A DNA stretch of 41,195 nt from Acidobacteriaceae bacterium (GTDB lineage Bacteria; Acidobacteriota; Terriglobia; Terriglobales; Acidobacteriaceae): assembly GCA_030041305.1 (NCBI GenBank), contig JASHOC010000048.1, forward strand, positions 1 to 41,195, given 5' to 3'. Shown one piece after another: positions 8,192 through 16,402 of the stretch. The notes below the pieces were generated by a model. The model did no database searches, was not told where the DNA came from, and was given only the letters and a program-made list of their open reading frames with translations. Position numbers and translations under genes: made by a program. The number at the start of each line of letters is the position of its first letter. The first letter of the stretch is position 1.

Positions 8192-9739
8192 ATGCCGTCT
8201 TATCCCTTTGAAGAACAGGGCTACCAAGCGCTCTTGAAGCTGGCCATAGCGCGCGTCGGTGGCCTCAACGACGCCGAAAGAAACGTCCTGCGGCTTTCGG
8301 CCTTGAAGAGCCCAACGGAAGACTCCACTCAGCCGCCCGAGGTGCGCGCCCAATTCCTGCGTTGGCTCGCGACCGATAGGGACGCTGCCGCGCATATTGA
8401 TCCCCTCGGCATCCGTGTTTTCGGCGCCGATGTCGTCCACACTCTCGAGCTCAACTACTGCAAGATGCCGTTCCCCCTTCGGTTTGACCGTTGCGAGCTG
8501 AAAGGCGAGGTTAATCTTCGATATGCAGAGTTGCCGTTTCTCTCTTTTGAACACTGCAATCTCGACTCTGGCCTCGACGCCGATGGAGTGCGCATTGCAG
8601 GCGACTTTGGGCTCAGCTCGTCCACCGTAAAGGGCACAGTCAGTCTGATCGGCGCACAGATCGGCGGCGACCTCGCTTGCGAGGAAACCACTCTCGAGGG
8701 GGAGGACGGCGAATCTGGCGACAAAGGGGAGGCCCTCGTCGCGGACGGGCTAGATGCAAGAAATGTTTATCTCAGAAACGGATTCTCGGCGAAGGGCAAT
8801 GTTTCTCTTGTCGGAGCGGAAATCTCCGGAGACTTCGATTGCTCGGATGCCGACCAATTCCTAGGCCTGTATTGCGATCAGATGCGAGTCGGAAGCGGAA
8901 TGTCCTATACCGCAATCGCGCATCCCGAGACTGCGAAGTTGGTTCTCTACGAAGCAAGCGTAGGCTCCTTCCATGACGACGAGCGGAGTTGGCCGCAAAA
9001 GGGCAATCTCGGTCTGGACGGCTTTGTCTACCAGGAGCTGGTGGCGCATAAGCCCGCCAGTACATTTGAAATGGGGGTGGATGAAACGGGCGATCGCGCG
9101 GGACTCGACGTCGCGAGCCGCATTCGCTGGCTGCGGCTGCAGCCGGACGGCGAGCTCGACCGCGCCCAGCCGTGGATGCAGCTTGCGAAGTTTCTCGAGG
9201 CGATGGGCGACACACGCGGGGCAAAGCACGTCATCTACGAGTATCATCGCCAGCGCGTGAGCCGATCGTGGTTCTGGCGTGGCCGCACCTTTGTCTACGA
9301 CTACATCAAGGAAGATCCTCTTCGCGTGGGATGGTTTATCGGAGGGTTTTGGGCGATCGGGGCGCTGGTGTTTTGGCGGGCGCAACGCATGCATGCCATG
9401 CGATCGAAGGACGGAGCTTCGCAGGGCGCTGCGCCGGGCGTTTCGTGCGATCCGGTTCCGTTCAGCCCCTCCGTCTACGCTCTCGAAAATGTGCTTCCCG
9501 TGGTGAAGCTGGGGCAGGATGGCGCATGGGAGCCCGACCCCGCTTCGCAAGGGACGCTGCTTCCCGACGGGTGGATCTTTGCCAGGCTGAACCGCGTTGC
9601 CGAGAAGTGGAGGTTCACGCGCTGGCTCCTGAAGCTGGACTACGACCGTCTGGCCGCAGTGCGCTGGCTGCTGATTCTCGCGGGGTGGGTGCTTGCGCTG
9701 ATTCTGGCTGCCGCGATTGGCGGGGAATTCAAGCAGTGA
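8192..9739 (+). CDS. Predicted beta-helix (pentapeptide/bactofilin-like) protein with two C-terminal membrane helices, function unknown
   Basis: 515 residues from the ATG at 8192; the frame stays open upstream to 8093, but that extension (MRSLRTPAP...) looks non-coding. After an N-terminal helical part (about 1-75), residues about 80-260 show roughly 20-residue periodicity: ELKGEVNLRYAEL, VRIAGDFGLSSSTV, TVKGTVSLIGAQIGGDL, SAKGNVSLVGAEISGDF. This suggests a right- or left-handed beta-helix. A middle helical part (WMQLAKFLEAMGDTRGAKHV) resembles a TPR-like pair. Two membrane segments follow near 379-396 (VGWFIGGFWAIGALVFW) and 488-510, near the C-terminus. Similar proteins are often labelled membrane-associated oxidoreductase without evidence; I see no cofactor motif. 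It precedes iscR in the same orientation but about 200 bases apart, with a separate promoter, so a link to Fe-S assembly is not implied. Confidence 0.65.
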   Translation: MPSYPFEEQGYQALLKLAIARVGGLNDAERNVLRLSALKSPTEDSTQPPEVRAQFLRWLATDRDAAAHIDPLGIRVFGADVVHTLELNYCKMPFPLRFDRCELKGEVNLRYAELPFLSFEHCNLDSGLDADGVRIAGDFGLSSSTVKGTVSLIGAQIGGDLACEETTLEGEDGESGDKGEALVADGLDARNVYLRNGFSAKGNVSLVGAEISGDFDCSDADQFLGLYCDQMRVGSGMSYTAIAHPETAKLVLYEASVGSFHDDERSWPQKGNLGLDGFVYQELVAHKPASTFEMGVDETGDRAGLDVASRIRWLRLQPDGELDRAQPWMQLAKFLEAMGDTRGAKHVIYEYHRQRVSRSWFWRGRTFVYDYIKEDPLRVGWFIGGFWAIGALVFWRAQRMHAMRSKDGASQGAAPGVSCDPVPFSPSVYALENVLPVVKLGQDGAWEPDPASQGTLLPDGWIFARLNRVAEKWRFTRWLLKLDYDRLAAVRWLLILAGWVLALILAAAIGGEFKQ

Positions 9740-9885
9740 GGGAGGGGCAACGCTGGGTGAGTTCTTTCGCCCGGACGGCATTCTGTCGCTCAGGGCCTAA
9801 GAGCCCTCTCGATTGGGGGTGTCAAAGGGTGCGGGCTGAGGCCCGCGCCGTTCAAAGTGATCCATTATCGGGGAAGCCGGTTCGG

Positions 9886-9915
9886 TTGTAAGGCCGGTAG
9901 AAGTGGACGTATACT
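9886..9915 (+). promoter_or_regulatory. Promoter of the isc operon
   Basis: TTGTAA at 9886-9891 and TATACT at 9910-9915 are separated by 18 bases, a good sigma-70-like pair. Transcription would begin near 9922, about 22 bases before the iscR start codon, directly inside the palindrome described next. The leader is therefore very short and has no clear Shine-Dalgarno sequence. Confidence 0.6.
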
Positions 9916-9940
9916 AAATAGGACCGTTCAAGTCGCATAT
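9916..9940 (+). promoter_or_regulatory. Candidate IscR-type operator overlapping the isc transcription start
   Basis: The site has GAC at 9922-9924, seven bases, GTC at 9932-9934, three bases and TAT at 9938-9940. This is the spacing of the E. coli IscR type 1 consensus (ATA-N3-GAC-N7-GTC-N3-TAT). The left outer triplet is AAA rather than ATA. The position over the presumed +1 would let IscR repress its own operon when it carries a cluster. The assignment is by motif only. Confidence 0.5.
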
Positions 9941-9943
9941 TCG

Positions 9944-10405
9944 ATGCTGAAGCTGACCAAAAAAGCCGATTACGGGTTAATGGCGCTCAAGTACCTTGCC
10001 GAGCACCCGGAGACACCCGCGTTGAGCGCCAAAGACTTGGCCGACGCGTACGGCATACCGGCGCAGCTTTTGGCCAAAATTCTGCAGCGGCTGACGAAAA
10101 CCGGCTTGCTGCGCTCGCACGCGGGGATGAATGGAGGCTATGCGCTGGCCCGGGATGCGCGCCAGATTTCGGCCTACGAGGTGATTCTGGCGATTGACGG
10201 GCCGTTTTTCATTACCTCGTGCACGAGAGGCGCCAAGTCGTGCGAGCTGACACCGAGCTGCACCATCAAAGAGCCGTTGGCGCGGGTCAACGACACCATT
10301 GCCGGAGTTTTGAAGAGCATCAGCATTCACGATCTGGCCGATCGCGAACACAGCGACGCCGCGCCGGGCCGCGAGCGGCAGGGATTGGTTACGTTGACCG
10401 TTTAG
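9944..10405 (+). CDS. iscR: Rrf2-family Fe-S cluster regulator, IscR
   Basis: 153 residues from the ATG at 9944. The N-terminal winged helix of the Rrf2 family is clear (KLTKKADYGLMALKYLAE, LSAKDLADAYGIPAQLLAKILQRLTKTGLL, GMNGGYALAR). The cluster-binding loop holds Cys93, Cys100 and Cys106. In E. coli IscR the cysteines are spaced x5-x5 and the fourth ligand His107 is three residues after the last one. Here the spacing is x6-x5 and the equivalent residue is Lys109, so cluster ligation may differ. First gene of the isc operon; the palindrome over its promoter suggests autoregulation. NsrR- or SufR-like sensing cannot be excluded, but the operon context supports IscR. Confidence 0.85.
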   Translation: MLKLTKKADYGLMALKYLAEHPETPALSAKDLADAYGIPAQLLAKILQRLTKTGLLRSHAGMNGGYALARDARQISAYEVILAIDGPFFITSCTRGAKSCELTPSCTIKEPLARVNDTIAGVLKSISIHDLADREHSDAAPGRERQGLVTLTV

Positions 10406-10410
10406 GGAAC

Positions 10411-10450
10411 GGGGCTAGCGGAACTCGCGGCGCTAACGGAGCTAAGCCCC
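10411..10450 (+). other. Stem-loop between iscR and iscS
   Basis: GGGGCTAGC at 10411-10419 pairs with GCTAAGCCCC at 10441-10450, nine pairs with one bulged A. It begins five bases after the iscR stop and there is no T-run. It may protect or separate the iscR message from the downstream structural genes, or act as a partial terminator. The remaining bases to 10584 contain further short GCTAGC/GCTAAC words and no gene. Confidence 0.4.
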
Positions 10451-10584
10451 TGATAGCGTGATGGGGAACTGAGATTTGGGCTTCCGAGGCCCCCAAAAAT
10501 TGAAACGCCGGTTCGCCCTGCGGTTCATTTCGCTCGCTAGCACCGCTAACCCCGCCAGCACCGCTCGGGAGGATGGAAACGAAG

Positions 10585-11838
10585 ATGGGCTCAGCAGCCG
10601 CGCAAGAGCAGGCTCCGGCGGGCGTCACCTTGCCGATTTACATGGACAATCAGGCCACCAGCCCCCTGGATCTGAGGGTGCTGGAGGCGATGACGCCGTA
10701 TTTCACCAGCAAATTTGGCAACGCCGCCAGCCGCAATCACGCCTTCGGGTGGGAGGCGGAGCAGGCCGTGGAAACTGCTCGTGAACAGGTTGCGCGGCTC
10801 ATCGGCGCCAACGCCAAGGAGATCATCTTCACCTCTGGCGCCACGGAGAGCGACAATCTGGCCATCAAGGGCGTCGCGGAAATGTACCACGAGCGCGGTA
10901 ACCATATCATTACGCAGGTTACTGAGCACAAGGCCGTGCTCGACACCTGCAAGCGCCTGGAAAAATACGGCTACCGCGTGACCTATCTGCCGGTGAAGGC
11001 GGACGGCCTGATCGATCTCGAAGACCTGATGCGCGCCATGGATGAAAAGACCATCCTGGTGACGATCATGGCTGCGAATAACGAGATTGGCGTGTTGCAG
11101 CCCATTCGCGAGATCGGCAGGCTGTGCCACGAAAAAGGCGTGCTCTTCCATACCGACGCGGTGCAGGCGGCGGGCAAGGTTTCTTTCAACGTGAATGAAG
11201 ACAACGTGGATTTGGCTTCGATCTCCGCGCACAAGATTTACGGCCCCAAGGGCGTGGGCGCGCTGTATGTGCGGCGGCGCAACCCGCGGGTGCAGATTTC
11301 GGCGCAGATTGACGGCGGCGGCCACGAGCGCGGCATGCGCTCCGGCACGCTGAACGTTCCCGGCATTGTGGGCCTGGGCAAGGCGTGCGAAATCGCGCAG
11401 GAAGAAATGAAGGAGGAGGGCCGAAGGCTCGAAGCCCTCCGCGACCGACTCAAGCAAAAGCTCGAGTCGGAGCTCGATTACGTGCACGTGAACGGGTCGA
11501 TGGAGCGCCGGCTGCCCGGCAACCTGAACATGAGCTTTGTTTATGTTGAGGGGGAGTCGCTGCTGATGGGCATCAACGATGTTGCGGTTTCAAGTGGTTC
11601 GGCGTGCACCTCGGCCACGCTGGAACCATCGTATGTCTTGAAGGCTCTGGGCCTGGGCGACGACGTGGCGCATAGCTCGATTCGTTTTGGGCTGGGCCGC
11701 TTCAACACACGAGCCGAAGTGGATTACGTGGCCGCCAAAGTGGTTGACGTGGTCAAGAAGCTGCGCGAGCTGTCGCCGCTGTACGAGATGGTGAAAGAAG
11801 GCATCGACCTGACCAAAATCGAGTGGCAGGCGCATTGA
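10585..11838 (+). CDS. iscS: Cysteine desulfurase IscS
   Basis: PLP-dependent cysteine desulfurase that takes sulfur from L-cysteine and passes a persulfide to IscU. About 417 residues, against 404 in E. coli. Motifs: [17 protein letters not shown] near the N-terminus, [12 protein letters not shown], the Schiff-base Lys217 in [18 protein letters not shown], and the persulfide Cys341 in SSGSACTSA, which sits in the longer mobile loop typical of IscS/NifS group I enzymes. I prefer the ATG at 10585 because GGGAGG at 10567-10572 lies 12 bases upstream; an ATG at 10573 directly abuts that site. Second gene of the isc operon. Confidence 0.93.
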   Translation: MGSAAAQEQAPAGVTLPIYMDNQATSPLDLRVLEAMTPYFTSKFGNAASRNHAFGWEAEQAVETAREQVARLIGANAKEIIFTSGATESDNLAIKGVAEMYHERGNHIITQVTEHKAVLDTCKRLEKYGYRVTYLPVKADGLIDLEDLMRAMDEKTILVTIMAANNEIGVLQPIREIGRLCHEKGVLFHTDAVQAAGKVSFNVNEDNVDLASISAHKIYGPKGVGALYVRRRNPRVQISAQIDGGGHERGMRSGTLNVPGIVGLGKACEIAQEEMKEEGRRLEALRDRLKQKLESELDYVHVNGSMERRLPGNLNMSFVYVEGESLLMGINDVAVSSGSACTSATLEPSYVLKALGLGDDVAHSSIRFGLGRFNTRAEVDYVAAKVVDVVKKLRELSPLYEMVKEGIDLTKIEWQAH

Positions 11839-11842
11839 AAAG

Positions 11843-11929
11843 CAGCTTTCAGCTGTTAGCTTTCAGCTTTCAGCGGAGTTGGATATGGCAAGAATTTGCC
11901 GATGGCTGAAAGCTGATAGCTGGCAGCTG
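11843..11929 (+). repeat. Imperfect 25-bp inverted repeat between iscS and iscU
   Basis: The arms lie at 11843-11867 and 11905-11929 and pair at 21 of 25 positions, around a 37-base loop. They are built from repeats of AGCTTTCAGC / GCTGAAAGCT. It fills most of the iscS-iscU gap. It looks like a simple-repeat intergenic palindrome (REP-like) and would form a large RNA hairpin in the isc transcript. Confidence 0.6.
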
Positions 11930-11964
11930 GGACGATAGTTTGGAACGGAGGACGATCAGCAGCG

Positions 11965-12384
11965 ATGGCGTATAGCGACAAGGTAGTGGATCATTACAAC
12001 AATCCTCGCAACGTGGGCACGCTGGATAAGAGCTCCACCGAAGTGGGGACGGGGCTGGTGGGCGCGCCGGAGTGCGGCGACGTGATGCGGCTGCAGATTC
12101 GCGTGAATCCGGAGACCCAGGTAATCGAGGAGGCCAAGTTCAAGACCTTTGGCTGCGGCTCGGCGATCGCCAGCTCGTCGCTGGCCACGGAGTGGATTAA
12201 GGGGCGCACCGTGGAGGACGCTTTGGCCATCAAAAATACGGACATTGTGAAGGAACTGTCCCTGCCGCCGGTGAAGATTCACTGTTCGGTTCTTGCGGAA
12301 GACGCCATTCGGGCTGCGATTGGCGACTGGAAGAAGAAGAACGGCGCGGCTGAAGCCGCGGCCGCGGCCGCATCGGCGCAGTAA
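11965..12384 (+). CDS. iscU: Fe-S cluster scaffold IscU
   Basis: 139 residues. Scaffold on which [2Fe-2S] and [4Fe-4S] clusters are built from IscS sulfur. All functional residues are present: Cys37 with Asp39 (PECGD), Cys64 (FGCGSA), His106 and Cys107 (IHCSVLAEDA), and the HscA recognition motif LPPVK at 100-104. The C-terminus carries an extra Ala-rich tail (EAAAAAASAQ) beyond the 128-residue E. coli protein. A GGAGG lies 13 bases before the ATG. The intact LPPVK fits the presence of hscA two genes further on. Confidence 0.95.
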   Translation: MAYSDKVVDHYNNPRNVGTLDKSSTEVGTGLVGAPECGDVMRLQIRVNPETQVIEEAKFKTFGCGSAIASSSLATEWIKGRTVEDALAIKNTDIVKELSLPPVKIHCSVLAEDAIRAAIGDWKKKNGAAEAAAAAASAQ

Positions 12385-12415
12385 GCCGACGGCTGGGGAG
12401 CGCGCAAAGAGAAAG

Positions 12416-12460
12416 CGGGCGTTCGCCCGTGTGAAGGAACGTGAGGAAGAAGCACGTTCC
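12416..12460 (+). other. Two adjacent hairpins between iscU and iscA
   Basis: CGGGC-GTTC-GCCCG at 12416-12429 and GGAACGTG-N9-CACGTTCC at 12436-12460 are both perfect. They fill the gap before iscA, whose ATG at 12478 follows a weak GGGAA. They could stabilise or cleave the polycistronic message. No T-run follows either. Confidence 0.5.
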
Positions 12461-12477
12461 TGGGGAAGCTGGGAAAT

Positions 12478-12897
12478 ATGTCGAACATGGTTAGTATCGG
12501 ATCGAAACCGGCGGAAGGCGCCTTTGCCGCGCCGCCGGAGTCGGCCGCGCACGCGGCGCCGCCGGAGGGCCTGCTGGTGACGGATCGCGCTGTGGCGCGG
12601 ATCCGCGCCGTGATGGCCCAGGAGGGCATTTCGCCCGAGGAGGGCGGACTGCGCCTCGGGGTCAAAGGCGGTGGCTGCTCGGGGCTGTCGTATGCGATCA
12701 GCTTCGACGCGCAGCCGCGCCCGAACGACCGGATGTTCGAGTTCGGCGGCGTGCGCGTGTTCATCGATCCCAAATCCTTCGTCTATCTGCACGGCATCAC
12801 GCTCGACTACGAAGAGACGCTCATCCGTCAGGGTTTTACGTTCAGCAATCCCAACGCGACCCGCTCCTGCGGCTGTGGTACGTCATTTTCCGTTTAG
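12478..12897 (+). CDS. iscA: A-type Fe-S carrier protein IscA
   Basis: 139 residues, about 30 longer than E. coli IscA owing to an Ala/Pro-rich N-terminal extension (residues 1-30). The A-type domain runs from LLVTDRAVARIRAVM onward and has the three conserved cysteines: Cys67 in GGGCSGLSY and Cys131/Cys133 in RSCGCGTSFSV at the C-terminus. It carries and delivers clusters to target proteins. It lies between iscU and hscB as in the classical operon. The extension could be shortened if translation began at a later codon, but no later ATG with a good ribosome site is seen. Confidence 0.93.
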   Translation: MSNMVSIGSKPAEGAFAAPPESAAHAAPPEGLLVTDRAVARIRAVMAQEGISPEEGGLRLGVKGGGCSGLSYAISFDAQPRPNDRMFEFGGVRVFIDPKSFVYLHGITLDYEETLIRQGFTFSNPNATRSCGCGTSFSV

Positions 12898-12911
12898 GAC
12901 GCGTTCGCCTC

Positions 12912-13661
12912 ATGCTGAAAGACGCCGATTCCGCGGTTCCCGTCGCTTGCTGGTCCTGTTCGGTTCAACACGACGAGGTCACGATGTTTTGCCCGCATTG
13001 CGGCAAAATTCAGCCCCCTCCCGGCGGCGATTATTTTTCGGTCTTTGGAATGGAGCCGCGGTTGAACCTGGATTTGGCCGCGTTGGAGGGCGAGTTTCAC
13101 CGCTTGAGCCGCAGGCTTCATCCGGACCGGTTTGCCCGGGCCACGGAATGCGAACGGGAATGGAGCCTGGCCGATACGGCATTGCTCAACGACGCCTATC
13201 GCACCCTCAAAGACGGTTTGCGCCGCACCGAATACGTGCTTACGCTGCACGGGGCAGGGAATGGGACCCACATCGGAAGCGGGTTCGAAACCCAGATCGC
13301 AGAAGAGCAAAACGGTAAGGAACGCCAGAATGCTTCGCGCGCGCCGGCCGATTTGCTGGAAGAGGTCTTCGACCTGAACATGCAGCTTGAAGAAATGCGC
13401 CTGCGACGCCAAAGCGGCAATGTGGACCGGCAAAGCGGAAAAGTGAACCGGGAGCTCATAGAAGACCTGCGCGCGGCCAAGCGGAAATTCGAAACGCTGC
13501 GTGAGGAAGTGGATCGCGATCTGCGCGGGGCGTGGAACGACTGGGACGGCGGCGCCGCCGACACGCGCCGGAGGGCGCAGACCAACCTGAGGACCCTGCT
13601 CGACCGGCGGCGCTATTTGAGTAATCTGGTCCGCGACGTGAGCGAAGCCCTGGGAGAGTAA
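12912..13661 (+). CDS. hscB: J-domain co-chaperone HscB with N-terminal zinc-ribbon
   Basis: 249 residues, against 171 in E. coli. HscB brings IscU to HscA and stimulates its ATPase. The J domain holds the essential His70-Pro71-Asp72 (RRLHPDRF), and the C-terminal helical IscU-binding domain follows (ADLLEEVFDLNMQLEEMR). Before the J domain is a CxxC-x10-CxxC ribbon (Cys13, Cys16, Cys27, Cys30: CWSC...CPHC), which E. coli HscB lacks but which is known from eukaryotic HSC20. A linker of about 30 residues (GNGTHIGSGFETQIAEEQNG) also enlarges it, and the C-terminal part has a short repeat (RQSGNVDRQSGKVNR). Fourteen bases separate it from iscA. Confidence 0.88.
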   Translation: MLKDADSAVPVACWSCSVQHDEVTMFCPHCGKIQPPPGGDYFSVFGMEPRLNLDLAALEGEFHRLSRRLHPDRFARATECEREWSLADTALLNDAYRTLKDGLRRTEYVLTLHGAGNGTHIGSGFETQIAEEQNGKERQNASRAPADLLEEVFDLNMQLEEMRLRRQSGNVDRQSGKVNRELIEDLRAAKRKFETLREEVDRDLRGAWNDWDGGAADTRRRAQTNLRTLLDRRRYLSNLVRDVSEALGE

Positions 13662-13688
13662 AAGCTTTTGAAGCTTGATCAGGAGAAC

Positions 13689-15629
<1,941 letters not shown>

Positions 15630-15736
15630 TTGCAGTGGAGTTAGCGGAGTGAGCGAGTCAGCAAGTCAGCAGGTTAGCGAGTCAGCCATGAGATAGTCCA
15701 GCAGTTGGCGAGCATGCGTGGGGAAGGTTGTACGGG
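15630..15736 (+). repeat. Short AGTTAGCGG/GAGTCAGC repeats between hscA and fdx
   Basis: The gap holds degenerate repeats (GTTAGCGGAGTGAGCG, GAGTCAGCAAGTCAGC, GGTTAGCGAGTCAGC) from about 15640 to 15690. Similar GCTAGCGG/GCTAACGG words occur in the iscR-iscS gap. No gene and no clear terminator. It looks like acidobacterial-type simple intergenic repeats; a role is unknown. Confidence 0.4.
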
Positions 15737-16156
15737 ATGATCGAGGAAATGAAAAAGCCGGTTCCCGCCGACAAGCTGGTGCGCGTCACATTTCTTCCCC
15801 AGGGACGGACGGTCGAATTCGAATTCGGCGCGATGCCCTACGAGCATCACGGAAGGCCCATGTCGTTCCTCGACGTGGCCCAGAACCATGACATTTTTCT
15901 CGACCATGCCTGCGGCGGCGCTTGCGCCTGCACCACCTGTCACCTCTGGCTCAGGGAAGGCGCGGCCGGCGTCAGCGAACCCGACGACGACGAGCTTGAC
16001 CGGCTCGACATGGCCGCCGACCTGCAGCTCAACTCGCGTCTCGGCTGCCAGGCGATCATCACGCGTCCGGGCAATTACGTTGTCGAAATCCCCAAGTGGA
16101 ACCGCAATTATGTCTCCGAAGGCAAACCGCTGACGCTGGCCGAACCGGGCTCATAA
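15737..16156 (+). CDS. fdx: ISC-type [2Fe-2S] ferredoxin
   Basis: About 139 residues. Adrenodoxin-like ferredoxin that supplies electrons to cluster assembly. The cluster ligands are Cys59, Cys65, Cys68 (C-x5-C-x2-C within DHACGGACACTTCHLWL) and Cys104 (RLGCQAII); Cys63 is an additional cysteine, while E. coli Fdx has a similar extra one. The acidic stretch EPDDDELDRLDMA is the usual partner-binding surface. The ATG at 15737 has GGGAAGG nine bases upstream; a TTG at 15728 and an ATG at 15749 are alternatives. The N-terminus is somewhat longer than in E. coli Fdx (111 residues). Confidence 0.92.
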   Translation: MIEEMKKPVPADKLVRVTFLPQGRTVEFEFGAMPYEHHGRPMSFLDVAQNHDIFLDHACGGACACTTCHLWLREGAAGVSEPDDDELDRLDMAADLQLNSRLGCQAIITRPGNYVVEIPKWNRNYVSEGKPLTLAEPGS

Positions 16157-16180
16157 CCTTCGCACTCGAGGAGCCATTCT

Positions 16181-16399
16181 ATGCCGCGCGAGCTGCACTG
16201 GACGGACGCAGAGGAAATCGGCATTCGCTTGCAGGAGAAGTTTCCGGACCTCGACCCGCTCACGGTCCGGTTTACTGACCTGCACCGGTATGTGACCGAG
16301 ATCGAAGGGTTCGCTGACGACCCGAAGAAATCGAACGAGGCGCGGCTGGAAGCGATCCAGATGGCTTGGCGCGAAGAGTTCGAGGACGCGCAGGGCTAG
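16181..16399 (+). CDS. iscX: IscX (YfhJ) family Fe-S assembly accessory protein
   Basis: 72 residues, the usual family size. IscX binds IscS and iron and tunes the assembly rate. Family features are the start LHWTDAEEIGIRL, the RFTDLHRYVTEIEGFADDP block and the end EARLEAIQMAWREEFED. A GAGGAG lies about eight bases before the ATG. It is the last gene of the operon, and only three bases separate its stop from the stop of the next gene on the other strand. Confidence 0.93.
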   Translation: MPRELHWTDAEEIGIRLQEKFPDLDPLTVRFTDLHRYVTEIEGFADDPKKSNEARLEAIQMAWREEFEDAQG

Positions 16400-16402
16400 C
16401 GG

